Source of the DNA: Helichrysum umbraculigerum
Taxonomy: Eukaryota > Streptophyta > Magnoliopsida > Asterales > Asteraceae
Reading direction: 5' to 3'
Assembly: GCA_949592205.1 (NCBI GenBank)
Contig: CATIUR010000004.1
Coordinates: forward strand, 84,419,337-84,483,336
Length of the DNA: 64,000 bases
The notes below the pieces were generated by a model. That model searched no databases and was not told the DNA's origin. It saw only the letters and a program-made list of their open reading frames with translations. The translations under genes and the position numbers were made by a program. The first letter of the stretch is position 1; every line of letters starts with the position of its first letter. Of the stretch, positions 9,662 through 21,691 are shown piece by piece.

Positions 9662-12600
9662 ATGCCTCCTCGTCGGCAAATCACCCTCAGTGAAGCCGAA
9701 ATTGCGGGTCTGATTACCCGTAGTGTGGCCCAAGCCCTAGCTACCCGAACATCAACTCCTGGTAGCGAAGATACAGCTACTAATGGGCCACAACCCAAAC
9801 CCTGTTCTTACAAAGACTTCCAGAACTACAAACCTCTGAACTTTGCAGGTACTGAGGGAGCTATCGGTCTAGTACGCTGGATCGAGAAAGTCGAATCTGT
9901 ATTTCTTATCTGCAACTGTGCGGAGGGAGACAAGGTTAAGTTCTCTGTTAGTACTTTCACTGACACCGCTCTCACCTGGTGGAACACCTATGCCCAGACT
10001 GTGGGTATTTCTAATGCTTACAAACTCCCGTGGGAGGAATTGAAGGAGATGTTGAGGGGCGAGTATTGCCCCAGGGACGAATTGAAACAGCTGGAATTGG
10101 AATTCTGGAACCACAAAATGCAAGGTGATGACATCACTGGTTACACCAACCGTTTCCATCAACTGGCACTTCTGTGCCCATCCATGGTCGATCCTGAATA
10201 CAAGAGGATCGAGAAATACGTTGATGGACTGCCCGAGAAACTCCAGGACCTGGTGACTTTATCCAAACCAGGTACTATCCAGAACGCCATCCGTATGGCC
10301 CATGAACTTACGGCAAATGCTGTCCACCGTAACACAACCTCAGCCCCACCACCAAACAACAAACGAAAGTGGGAAGGAAACTCCAACTCATCCAACCAAA
10401 TCACCAACAGAAAGCCTGAGTCTGTTAAGGCTTATTCATCCGGCTCTTCAGAAAAGAAAGGGTACATTGGGAGCAAGCCCTACTGCCCCAAATGCAATCG
10501 TCACCACGACGGTTCCTGCCCTTGCACAAACTGCAAACGTTTTGGGCATCTGGCCAAAGATTGTCGAAACACCAGTGCCCCAAAGACTTGTTATGGGTGC
10601 GGAAGTCCTGGGCACTTTCAGAATAATTGCCCTAAGCAGAAAAACAACAACAACAACAACAAACGGAACAACAACCCTGCTCGCAGCAGAGCATTTGTCA
10701 TCAAAGCTGGGGAAGCTAGGGAAGACCCGAATGTTGTAACGGGTACGTTCCTTCTCAACGATCTTACTGCTTCAGTATTATTTGATACCGGTGCTGATAG
10801 AAGTTTCATATCTGATGAGTTTTGCCCACTACTTAATATCATCCCTTCGGCCTTAGATGTTAAGTACACCGTAGAACTCGCAAATGGTAAACTCATAGAA
10901 ACCAATAGTGTAATACCTAATTGCACTTTAAACCTCGCAAACGAAACCTTCTCAATCGATCTAATGCCTGTTGAACTAGGAAGTTTCGATGTCATCGTGG
11001 GTATGGACTGGTTGTCCAAGCATCGGGCCGAAATTGTTTGCCATGATAAAATCGTCCGAATTCCTCTCACCGTCGGTAGTACCTTGATCATACAGGGGGA
11101 GACCGGTGGGTCGAGACTAAACTTGATCTCCTGTTTAAAAACCCGAAAATTTATGAGAAAGGGTTACCCAGCAATCCTCGCGCACATCACAGAGAAAAAG
11201 TCGGAGGAGAAGCGACCTGAAGATGTGCCAATCGTTAGAGACTTTCCTGAAGTCTTTATGGAAGAACTACCTGGTTTACCTCCACTTAGACAGGTTGAGT
11301 TCTCGATTGATCTCGTGCCGGGTGCTGCACCAGTGGCCCGAGCACCGTACCGCCTTGCCCCATCCGAACTTCAGGAGTTGTCTACTCAGTTACAGGAACT
11401 CCTGGATAGAGGATTCATCAGACCGAGTTCTTCACCTTGGGGAGCTCCGGTCTTGTTTGTCAAAAAGAAAGACGGTTCATTTCGAATGTGTATTGACTAC
11501 CGAGAGTTGAACAAACTAACCGTCAAGAACCGATACCCACTCCCTCGAATCGATGATCTGTTCGATCAACTTCAAGGATCAAGCTGTTATTCAAAGATTG
11601 ATCTTCGATCAGGGTATCATCAATTGCGTGTTCGCGATGCTGACATCCCAAAAACCGCATTCAGAACCCGTTACGGGCACTACGAATTCCAAGTGATGCC
11701 CTTTGGTCTAACCAACGCACTGGCTGTATTCATGGACCTTATGAATCGGGTGTGCAAACCTTACCTTGACAAGTTTGTCATCGTCTTCATCGATGACATC
11801 CTCATATACTCACGAAACGAACGAGAACACACACAACATCTCAGAACCATCCTAGAACTACTTAGACACGAGGAGCTTTACGCCAAATTCTCTAAGTGTG
11901 AGTTCTGGATAAATACCGTTCAATTCCTTGGACACGTTATCGACAGTCAGGGAATTCATGTAGACCCGTCAAAAATCGAGGCAATCAAGAACTGGCAAGC
12001 GCCAACCACTCCAACTGAGGTACGCCAATTCTTGGGATTGGCCGGTTATTACCGCCGTTTCATCGAGAACTTTTCAAAAATTGCCAAACCCCTCACGGCA
12101 CTGACTCAAAAAGAACGAAAGTTCGATTGGACGAATGTACAGGAGTCAGCCTTCCAACTGCTCAAACAAAAACTTTACAGCGCACCGATACTATCATTAC
12201 CCGAAGGCACCGATGACTTCGTGGTATACTGTGACGCTTCTCACCAAGGTCTCGGTTGCGTGTTGATGCAACGAGACAAGGTCATCGCTTACGCCTCCCG
12301 ACAACTTAAAGTTCACGAGAAAAACTACACAACTCACGACCTCGAGCTAGGGGCCGTGGTGTTCGCCTTAAAAATCTGGAGATATTATCTTTATGGTACC
12401 CGCAGCACTGTATTCACCGACCACAAACGTCTCCAACATATTTTCGACCAGAAAGATCTTAACATGAGGCAACGTAGATGGGTTGAATTACTCACCGATT
12501 ACGACTGTGAGATCAAATATCATCCGGGCAAAGCAAACGTGGTTGCTGATGCTCTCAGTCGTAAGGAACGAACAAAACCACTTCGAGTCCGAGCACTCAG

Positions 12601-14009
12601 TATTACCATTCATAACGATCTCACCACCCAAATCCACATTGCCCAACTCGAAGCCCTGAAACCCGATAACTTCAAGAGCGAAGCCCTGCGAGGCATGGAT
12701 AGGCAATTCGAAACCAAACCTAACGGAGTTAAGTATTTCTCAAACCGAATCTGGTTGCCTAATTTCGAAAACCTGCGGGACTTGGTGATGGATGAAGCTC
12801 ACAAGTCCAAATATTCTATCCACCCGGGATCCGAAAAAATGTATCACGGCATCAAGGAGTTTTACTGGTGGCCGAACATGAAAGCTGACATTGCTTTGTA
12901 CGTCAGCAAATGCTTAACTTGTTCCAAGGTCAAAGCCGAACACCAAAGACCTTCGGGATTGCTCCAACAACCTGAAATTCCTCAATGGAAATGGGAGCAA
13001 ATTACCATGGATTTCATAACCAAACTACCTAAGTCGGCGAGCGGTTGCGATACCATTTGGGTGATCGTCGATCGTCTCACCAAATCGGCCCATTTCTTGG
13101 CAATCAGAGAAACCGATAAAATGGAACGCCTTACACAAATTTACATCAAAGAAATCGTTTGCCAACATGGTGTCCCTATCTCAATTATCTCTGACAGGGA
13201 TGCTCGGGTACCATCCTCAGACCGATGGCCAGAGCGAACGAACTATTCAGACACTGGAAGACATGCTACGTGCCTGCGTAGTTGATTCCGGTACAAATTG
13301 GGAAAGACATCTACCGTTGTGCGAGTTCTCGTACAACAACAGCTATCACGCCAGCATTAAGGCTGCACCTTTTGAGGCACTATACGGTCGTAAGTGCCGA
13401 TCACCGATCTGTTGGACTGAAGTGGGAGATAGCCAACTCACTGGTCCTGAACTCATACACGAAACCACTGAGAAAATTGTTGAAATCCAGAACCGACTCA
13501 AAGCCGCGCGTGATCGTCAGAAAAGTTATGCTGACGTGAGACGCAAACCACTCGAGTTCCAGGTTGGGGACCAAGTACTCTTGAAAGTATCGCCTTGGAA
13601 AGGCGTAATCCGATTCGGCAAACGTGGAAAATTAAATTCCAGGTACATTGGGCCTTTTGAGATCCTCGAGAGGATAGGTCCAGTGGCATATCGACTACAG
13701 CTGCCCTCTGAACTCAGCAGCGTGCACCCTACCTTTCACATTTTTAACTTAAAGAAATGTCTGTCTGACGAGACACTTATCATACCCTTTGACGAGATCC
13801 GCATCGATAACAAACTTCATTTCGTTGAGGAACCCGCTGAAATCATGGACCGTGAGGTCAAACAACTAAAACAGAGTCGTATTCCCATCGTAAAAGTCAG
13901 GTGGAATTCTAGACGTGGTCCGGAATTCACTTGGGAACGGGAAGACCAAATGCGACTCAAGTATCCTCAATTGTTCACTGATTCTACCCTGAAAGCGACT
14001 TCGACTTAA
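9662..14009 (+). pseudogene. gag-pol: gag-pol polyprotein, chromovirus copy 1, frameshifted in integrase
   Basis: Polyprotein of a Ty3/gypsy retrotransposon. The start is taken as the ATG at 9662 (MPPRRQ). Approximate residues: gag with the TWW motif (105), CCHC zinc knuckles (290-303 and 311-324, C-x2-C-x4-H-x4-C), aspartic protease DTGADRS (375), reverse transcriptase with YRELNK (613) and FIDDILIYS (710), RNase H YCDASHQ (856), and the integrase HHCC finger (from about 1050) with the first catalytic Asp in MDFITKLP (1117). Around 13206-13211 a 65-base deletion relative to copy 2 removes integrase core sequence and shifts the frame, and the upstream frame ends at 13285. The downstream frame (to 14009) carries the rest of the integrase and a chromodomain (KVRWNSRRGPEFTWE). 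One RT residue also departs from the usual motif (GLTNALAVF, where copy 2 has GLTNAPAVF). Confidence 0.93.
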
Positions 14010-14043
14010 ATTTCGGGACGAAATTCTTTTAACAGGGGGAGAA
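14010..14043 (+). promoter_or_regulatory. Polypurine tract and pre-LTR box, copy 1
   Basis: The box tttcgggacgaaatt follows the pol stop. The purine run aggggga-gaa (14034-14043) then directly abuts the 3' LTR and would prime plus-strand synthesis. Confidence 0.85.
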
Positions 14044-16380
14044 TGTAACAACCGCCAAATTAGGGCTAGTAATTAGCGCCTAATTCTTTGTTAATACATG
14101 TAATTAGTTCTGTGTTAGGCTGATTAATGTATCAAAATATATATATTGTTGAATATATACGAATACGCGATTGGACTTAACTCGTACGCAATTTAAATAG
14201 AATGAAATTCTATTCGGTTAATACGGACGTTGGTGAACAAATGTTTATAAACTAAAATAACGCTATTGCGCCCAAAATGCCATTTTATAATAACTGATAA
14301 TTATCTCGTATCACTCGATTAAAGTTTACACGATTTAAAAACAAAAGTACTTAAATTTATTTAAGCTATATCATATTTTAAACTATTAAGGATTTAAAGA
14401 AATAATACAAGTAAATTATTTAACAAAAGTTTGTAATTTTAAAATATATAATTAAACGCGTAAAATAAATATTTAACGTCTAAACGACGGAGTAAACACT
14501 GTGTTTTAGGGAGTGTTTTCCCTCCCTCCTCTTTTGGATCAGCCAACATCACCACCACCACCTCTCCATCTTTTTCATTTTCATTATTTCAAAACACACA
14601 CACACACCAAAACTCTCTCCCCAAATTCTCTCAAATTTTCGGAATTACAAAACCGACACACAAAAGTTACATTTTCGGAATCACCATCAAACAAGGAACA
14701 AGATTAACAAAGGCAACATCATCATTTTCGGCCTCCTCTATCTCCGATTTGCATTTGTAAGAAATTATCTAAATTCTTAGATCTATTCATTTTGGTGTAA
14801 TGTTTCGGTGTAATATTGTTTACACAACTTAGTATTGTCCATATGTATAAGTAGAACACGATTTTACAGCCTAAAAATGTGTTAGATTTGGGTTTTGGAT
14901 CGGAAAAACGCATCAGTCGCAACTTTCTGGGCTGGTGTTCATCTTTGCGACACAACGCTTGTGTCGCATGTTGTGTCGCATAAACCATATAGTGTCGTAT
15001 TTTGTGTCGTAGCTTATGTCGTACATTGTGTCGTACCCTTGTGTCGTAAACCTTATACGACACAACCCTTATGTCGCTGTTGAATCAGCATCGCAAGCTT
15101 TTGCGACACAACCACTGTGTCGCAAAGCTCTTGTGTCGCATTCCTATGCGACACAACGCTTGTGTCGCATACCAAATCCTTGTGTCGCAAATTGTGTCGC
15201 AGAATCAGAAATTTTGAAGGATTTTTACTATAGCAAAGTCAAAGTTAATGTAGCAAAGTCAAATTTTACTGTAGCAATTCACTGTAGCACATTTACTGTA
15301 GCAAAATTTACATTTTTGAATTATTATTACAAACCGTCACCAACGGGCCAAACATGTTTTCCAACAAACAAACAATTACAGACATACGGACAAACATTGG
15401 ATATACTAGTTGTGTACAACTAAACGAAATGTCTCGCGAGACACATACTTACATAACTTCATATGATTAGGCATTTGAAGGTTACGGGTTCGGAGAACCT
15501 ACTTGCTATATTTACTACTTGCTATTTGCTACGGCTTATTACAAGACTCAGGTGAGTCTTATGGCCCCACTTTCACTGTTTTATCTTATTGGGGGAGATA
15601 CATGCTACTGATTTTTCTTGAACACAAGTACTAAACTGCTTACTATACCAAACGAAATTGCATGAGTTGTTTACTATTTACAGAAGTCTCTCCATCATAT
15701 ATCGTTAGTTATGGAATTAAGCGCGAACACTAGTTAATGGATCCATTAGGGAAATGACCCTCCCCGCCCGGGGTAGTAGCGCTACCACGAACCGTACTGT
15801 ATAAACGGGCGACTATTATTCGTTACTTATGCTTGCTCAGTTACGAGCATGTCACGGGAGCAAATTATTACTTACGGGTTAAGCTTCGATTATGAGCCTC
15901 ATGGCAACGGTATAACTTACTTACTTACATTTGCTGGATTGCAAATACTGATTTTACGCCTACGGGCACTACTGATGAAATCTTGTGTTCAAAACTGATA
16001 TTACTTACAAACCTGTGAGATTCACCAACATTCGTGTTGACCCTTTTAGCATGTATTCTCAGGTACACCGACGGAGTAGGATTACTCCAGGACATAGCTA
16101 GAGTCGCATGATTTCAACTAAACTGCATTAACGGAGATTCTCAGCATTATCTTTTGTATATGTTGATTATGTAATAGAATCTCCCGCCATACGCGTGGAC
16201 TCTAGGAAATTACATTTTGTATACGAAAACATTAAGTTTTCAAACATTATATCTATGGGAATGTAACTAATTTACAAACGTTGCATATAGATGTCGTTTG
16301 CTGTATCTTTGTGCTGTGATATTTGATTAGTAGCACCCCAAACCTTGCTTCCGCCAAACAATGAATTTGGGGGTGTTACA
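14044..16380 (+). repeat. 3' LTR of chromovirus copy 1
   Basis: It starts tgtaacaaccgcc and ends gggggtgttaca, followed by the target duplication atact (16381-16385). It matches the 5' LTR throughout, including the TGTGTCGCA cluster (14937-15205), the ACTGTAGCA words (15230-15306) and the donor-like GTAAGAAAT at 14757. Differences noticed are single-base changes and a shorter CA run in the leader. Confidence 0.93.
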
Positions 16381-16610
16381 ATACTGACATTCCTACGAAT
16401 GACTTATAGGATACTGACATTCCTACGAACAACTATTAGGATACTGACATTCCTACGAACAACTATTAGGATACTGTTATCCGTACGAACAACTATTAGG
16501 ATACTGTTATGCCTACGAACACCTATTAGGATAATGTTATGCCTACGAACAACTATTAAGATACTTACATTCCTACGAATACTAATAGGATACCGTTTTC
16601 CTACGAATCA
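16381..16610. repeat. 30-bp tandem repeat, right half of LTR H
   Basis: About eight units close to 'ggatactgacattcctac' plus 'gaacaactatta', each 30 bases, diverging to the right. It continues the repeat island of LTR H beyond the copy 1 insertion. Confidence 0.85.
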
Positions 16611-17146
16611 TAAACTGTGTTTTGGGCAACATCCCACATAACTACATCTTTGGGCAACATCCCACCAAACGTACACTTTGGATAACATTCCACGAAACTT
16701 TGTTTGATTGTGATGACGATAACTATTTTGGACGCTTTGAAACGACCAACTATTATTGTGAATATAAAACCTGTGAATTCACTCAACCTCGTTGTTGACT
16801 TTTACTATGTTTTTCAGGGAATTAGCTGCACGTAAGACCGCCTACACACATGGAAATCTAGGCGACCCACGAAGCTTTAGGATGCCAACTTTTGAAACAT
16901 ATGGATTTATTTTGTATAACTAATCTGTTTTTAGTCATATTTACGAAATCTACTTTTGTAAACTTATCAACTTTTACACATGTACGATTTGATGAATTAT
17001 AAACTTTGTAACTATTACTTTTGGCATCTTAATATATATGTTCTGTTGTAATCATATGCTCTGATACGTATGCATGTAAATGTGGCATCCCCAGCTTAAT
17101 CCAAATGCTTCCGCTAATCGAAACCAACGAATTTGGGGGTGTTACA

Positions 17147-17594
17147 AATATACGTACACATGCTAACATCGAGCAACTTGAGCATGATAGAATCGACCTT
17201 ATATCATGTTTGAGCTAGATCTCGAACTTGGAAATCATACCGAAAGAAAATGAAGCCACGTCATTAATCTACTGGTCGGAAGTCGATCATCGAGTACATT
17301 GAACGTGTGTTTTAACAAGTTGGGTAAATACAATAAATGCGTTTTAAGTTGGATACATTGTGAATCACTAATCCCTTTTTGGGGCTTATCATTATTGTTT
17401 TGATAAATAATAAATTTTATCAACATAAAATGCTACCCAATTATTCCAAATAATGATAAAATTCACGTTTATTAATTTCCTTTCTGTTAATTACAAATAT
17501 TAGATGTCATAAATAAGTAAGTAAATATTAGAAATAAATAGTATAAAAATGGACACAAGGTGAATAAAACCAACAAAATTGCAGTGGTCAACAT
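17147..17594. other. Spacer downstream of the pectate lyase gene
   Basis: AT-rich sequence with no gene, repeat or element boundary that I can support. It includes the likely 3' flank of the minus-strand gene that ends at 17595. Confidence 0.5.
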
Positions 17595-19670
17595 TTAACA
17601 AGGTTGTCCGGGCACGCATGAGAGGACGCCTGCACAACTAGTGAGTTGTGGAACGTTTGATCCTGGTTCAACTGGAATCATGCCTTCTTGTTGTTCAGGT
17701 GTTAGCGTAGGTTCAGACCCTGAATCAACAAAGAAGGCTCCATTTTCAAATACATCATTTGAATCTGTTCTCCAATTCCACTTCTTCCATTCTTCCTCTG
17801 AGGCATAATTCCTTTGTGTCACCTTCAAAATATCGAAAATATATGTTCAAGTATAACTGAGACATAATGTGAATGTATTAAAACTTATCTAATGGATGCG
17901 TTGAGTATTTGTAATTTAAAACAATTAAAGTATTCTTATAGTTAGTAACACATACCTGTTTTGTATTTCGGTTATCAGAAGCCAAAAATTTGTTGCCTTG
18001 GCTGAGGATAGTAGGGTTGGCACTACCACCAATGGCGTACATTCCCCATTTGTTGTAGTCGTTGTTGACAACCTGGAAAAATCCAAATCGGCATCTAGGC
18101 ATTCTTTGGGTACATCCTTCATCAAACCTGTTGTATGCAACAGTGACTCGCATATTTTTATCTTCAGTGTGGCTGTCATCTGCCCCAAGCAATAGGACCT
18201 GTTTAGATATTGTAAGTTCAGTATATATATAATAGATATAGGAAATATGATAAGACAGGCGCATTGGACATCATATATGATAGATGCACCTATATTTTAG
18301 TGCAAAATAGAAGTTACATATTTAGTCCTTATAGTTTTCAAAGAATAAAAAGTTATCTATATATACTTTGTTGAATGTAACATTTTGTGCAGTTTGCTCC
18401 ACATATGATTTTCCTGTAGATATATAACTGGATAAGAGACATAATTTAAATGATTCTTACTTTGTCGTGATTGTGGAACCTGCAGTTGGAAATGGTTACT
18501 GCTGTGCTACCCACAGTGACATCAAGGAGCCCATCTGGTCCTTTACTCATTGTGCAATGGTCGATCCATACCTTGGTTGAGGTTTTTACAGCGACAGCGT
18601 CACCATCGCAACCTGATCTTCCAGAAAACCCATCTGTAACTCTAACATCATGGATGTTAACATTGTGAACGATGACATTGGAGACAGTATGAATGGTGAG
18701 ACCTCCACCACCAGTGATCTCAACTTTGGCACCTCTACCATCAATTGTCTTGTCGCTAGTGAATGGAAGTGTGTGTTTCAAGTTGATGACCATATCTTTC
18801 TCAAAGATGATCCACAGAGGCTTCGTTTGGCTGACGGCCCATCGGAGGGTCCCTTCCTTTGGATTCTCAGCATTGTCGTCTGAATTACACGTCACAGTGT
18901 ATATCTCCCCAGCTGCACCGCCAGTAGTTCCCTTTGCGAAACCAGTGACACAATCAGCTAATGCCTTACGGTTGTCAGCCCAATCGGCTTTGCACCTCCA
19001 GCACTTGTCTATTGGATTTTTATTTCCACATTCTTGTAGGTTCCTCCTTGTTGAATTTTTTTCCGTTATAGAACTAAGACAATCGTCATATCACACGTCA
19101 ATTTAACTTACAACTATAACAAAATTTAAAGGTGCGTTTAGTTACAAACTTATTAATAATATATTTTCGTTTCAAATTTTTTTTAGAATTAGAAGTGTTC
19201 CGTGTCTTTTTGAAAACCAGTGAAAATCTAGAAAACATGTTTAAATGTATAATAAATTATTCTTATTTTCAGAATACAATATGTAGAAAACCAAAATTCA
19301 TGGTTTTCATATTAGTGTTGTTGTAGTTATATACAAGGAAAAATGAGGATAATAAAACACATACTTGAACATGTTTCAAGTTTTCCAGATTTCTTAGAAT
19401 AACTGTCTTCGGATAATTTTCCACAACTAAACATGACCGAATGTTTGAAAAAATACTAAAGAAACAAAAAACTCACGCCTCGACATCTCCAGCGTATTTT
19501 CCAGAGAACAACTCAGGGTTATACGCAGTGTTGTCATCATTAGAACGTTCACCACCGTAGTCAACGATATCAGCAATCGTTTTATCATCATCAGGTGCCC
19601 GAGCTAAAATCGATGGGACCATAAACGCAAAGGTCAAGGTGAAAAAAACAACGAAATGATGAATCCTCAT
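17595..19670 (-). CDS. Pectate lyase, Amb a 1/Art v 6-like, four exons
   Basis: Secreted polysaccharide lyase family 1 enzyme, expected to cleave de-esterified pectate by beta-elimination in the cell wall. The model joins 19477-19670, 18461-19046, 17956-18198 and 17595-17822 on the minus strand, with GT-AG introns (donors gtgagt, gtaaga, gtatgt), giving 416 residues, the usual family length. An N-terminal hydrophobic signal peptide (MRIHHFVVFFTLTFAFMVPS, cut near residue 23) precedes the N-terminal CWRCKADWA (80-88). The core shows DGRGAKVEI, DGDA (212-215), WIDHC (225-229), DGLLD (236-240) and RMPRCRFG (292-299), keeping both Arg of the R-x-P-x-x-R motif. The usual His before VVNN is Gln302, as in Amb a 1-type allergens. 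The C-terminus is AGVLSCVPGQPC. An in-frame ATG 15 codons upstream is less likely because the signal peptide starts at 19670. Whether it is a pollen protein is inference. Confidence 0.92.
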
Positions 19671-19784
19671 TGTAGGACTTTTAGTACCTAAAGTTGGTTG
19701 TTTATTAAATATCATTAAAAATGAATCACTATCGTGATTCTGTGTTTATTGTTAAATACAAATAATAAAATGTTGTTTGTCTAT

Positions 19785-19806
19785 ATAATATATATATATA
19801 TATATA
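19785..19806 (-). promoter_or_regulatory. Possible TATA region of the pectate lyase gene
   Basis: A run of alternating TA (ctatataatatatatatata on the plus strand) lies about 115-135 bases upstream of the chosen start codon, a plausible core-promoter position. It could equally be a simple AT microsatellite. Confidence 0.35.
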
Positions 19807-20411
19807 GTAATAGTAATAAGCGGTTTACCAAGATTACTATTTTTGCATCGAATGCTCGGAGCCAAGAGAAAATACAAGGGCCAAGATAGAAGGACAATAC
19901 GCAACATTCATCGATCTCCATCGGGTCAAACAAGTAAATAAAATGAGAGATACAGAGTGTTTGTCGAATGAAATTATCCTGTATGCCAAAGTAATGATAT
20001 ATTAGAGATATTTCCAAGCTATATATATCATTGATTCATTTAAAAACACATACTCGAATGTGAAATCCATACGAGTGATCGAGTCGGTTGATTCAGCATT
20101 CTCTGGTTATTTCCAAGTTATATATATATCAACTGTATGTTTATCAACGACGGATAATTTTATTTGTCACTAATAAATTGAGATGTCCCTTCAACCATGA
20201 GGTTGTGGTTTCAACTAGGCACGGAAATAAGGTCTGTTTATTTCAAACCCCAAAACCTCCCTTTCTTGAAATTTAATTTTATCTATATCTCTATTGTTTC
20301 CCATTTACCCTTTTCTCATGCCATTAAATTTCTTACATTTCCGCAGGTTCCTCACCATTCAAACACTAAAATAAAAAGCATCATCACTTTCTATCACTGA
20401 TCAATGAAATA
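19807..20411. other. Upstream spacer of the pectate lyase gene
   Basis: AT-rich non-coding sequence. I see no element termini and no credible ORF; it is the expected place of the gene's distal promoter. Confidence 0.4.
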
Positions 20412-20549
20412 ATCAGAGCGTTCGAAAGCGACCGTAGGATCATGTGGATGATAGATGTCGTGGATACGAATCCGGCTAACAAGAAGGTGCAGTTGGCGGA
20501 TGATGTGAAGAAAGTGGCGGAATATGTGAATCTCCTAAAGTTGTTTTAG
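20412..20549 (+). other. Short coding-like fragment, unrecognised
   Basis: A frame open from 20408 to the TAG at 20547-20549 reads as a charged, helix-like peptide (IIRAFESDRRIMWMIDVV, then KKVQLADDVKKVAEYVNLL). An internal ATG lies at 20442. The composition looks more like real protein than the surrounding AT-rich DNA, so it may be a captured or decayed exon. I do not recognise the family. Confidence 0.3.
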
Positions 20550-21040
20550 TGGAACAAGCCAAAATAACAGCAAAAGGAAATGTTGGCACCTGGACTCGCC
20601 GACCGGCAACGGTGGGTGGTGATGGTTGGCTGGCAACCTGCTGTTGGCAGCAAGTGGGAGGGGGAGGAGGGAGCAGGAGGAGAGGAGAAGTGTAAATCAG
20701 CATGAGGAGGAAATAAGAGGTGTTAGCTAACCATTATTTGATGTACTTTTCTCACTTCTTAAAATAGTCTTACCCTTAACTATACCCATAGTTTATGGTG
20801 ATTTCAGAAGATTCTTGGAAGCTCAATGTGTTCGATGAACAGGTGTTTTACTCCCTAACACAAAAAATTGTTTGATTTTTCAGATTTTAGCCAAAGATGA
20901 TATTATTATTTATTTTATTATTATTATTTTTTTTTTTGTAAGTGTTATTGGTCTTGCCAAAGATGACCCCATATGTTAGGGTAAAATCCAAGGCTATTGT
21001 TGCTGTGTTTCATAGTATATATATAACAATTATATTTTTA
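20550..21040. other. Spacer with low-complexity tracts
   Basis: Contains a GC- and purine-rich patch (20640-20700, ggagggggaggagg), then AT-rich DNA with a TTATTATT/T-run tract (20905-20938). No gene seen. Confidence 0.4.
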
Positions 21041-21067
21041 CTAGGGAAAGTAAGCTCGCGCTTTGTA
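21041..21067 (-). mobile_element. Putative Helitron 3' terminus
   Basis: On the minus strand the sequence reads a GC-rich hairpin (gcccgc / tacaaagc / gcgagc, G-T pairs allowed), then 10-12 bases, then CTAG followed by T. This is the layout of plant Helitron 3' ends. The element would extend to the right, but I could not find its 5' TC terminus, so its length is unknown. Confidence 0.45.
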
Positions 21068-21691
21068 GCGGGCAATAATATATATGGCAATCATAACGTA
21101 ATTATTTGTCACTATGTCTCCAAAATTGATCTCTCATTATAAAATGCATACAGTTTTAAAGAAGTCACTATTACATCTTTACCCACTAAAGTATTTTCTG
21201 ATTGGTCGTAATGGAATTTGGATACTTATTTTGGGATAACGCAAAATAGTAAGTGAGACACTTAATTTGAAACATAAGAATTATTAGTATATTGTTTAAC
21301 TTCTATATTTAAATGATTGTTTGAAACTAACATATCATAATTTTTACAATCCATATATTATCTGTATCTCTGTCAACACTTTATATAAATGATAATTATT
21401 TTAAAATCAAGCTCAACATAGAGAAAAGTCTAAATTTCCCTTTATTAAATAATTGTTCTTCCTATATGATAACTTTCATTTTTCAAAATCTTAAAAAAAA
21501 AAATCATCTAACTAAGTTCCTAATTACATATATTCAATATCACATATCATCATAATTACATTAAATTTGTAATATCGATCGATCATAATGAATATAGTAA
21601 TTGACAATCATATTATTTAATATAGCTAAGTTGAATTTAAACACTTCATCTGTTTTCAGACCAGTATTATAAGTACTTATGAACTTAAATC
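21068..21691. other. AT-rich sequence, possibly Helitron interior
   Basis: No ORF. Strongly AT-rich; if the 3' terminus at 21041 is real, this would be non-autonomous Helitron sequence. Confidence 0.3.

Larger units (their letters stand above)
6236..16380 (+). mobile_element. Ty3/gypsy chromovirus copy 1 (Tekay-like), structurally complete
   Basis: A 10,145-base element with 2.34-kb LTRs, TG...CA ends, a PBS, an extra ORF, gag-pol with a C-terminal chromodomain, and a PPT. It is flanked by the perfect target duplication atact (6231-6235 and 16381-16385). The domain order protease, RT, RNase H, integrase, chromodomain is that of Ty3/gypsy. The chromodomain and the 'tttcgggacgaaat' box just after the pol stop point to the Tekay/Del lineage. 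The two LTRs differ at only about one to two dozen positions seen by eye, so the insertion is recent. It is not autonomous: the extra ORF has a stop and the integrase has a 65-bp deletion. Confidence 0.93.
4154..17146 (+). repeat. Solo LTR H (Tekay-like), split by chromovirus copy 1
   Basis: It begins TGTGACACCCCGCAAATT at 4154 and ends GAATTTGGGGGTGTTACA at 17146, like the ends of the two chromovirus LTRs. The two pieces are 4154-6235 and 16386-17146, about 2.84 kb together. No PBS follows 17146 and no PPT precedes 4154, so this is a solo LTR. The flanks are atact (left) and aatat (right) and do not match, unlike those of copies 1 and 2. Inside are a CT-rich leader (4680-4930), a conserved donor-like GGTAAGAAAT at 4958, a TCGCA-type tandem array (5100-5340) and a second repeat island that copy 1 entered. 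Confidence 0.75.

Noticed and set aside
17998..19106. Plus-strand frames opposite the pectate lyase exons
   Set aside because: Shadows of the minus-strand coding exons; no independent protein features.
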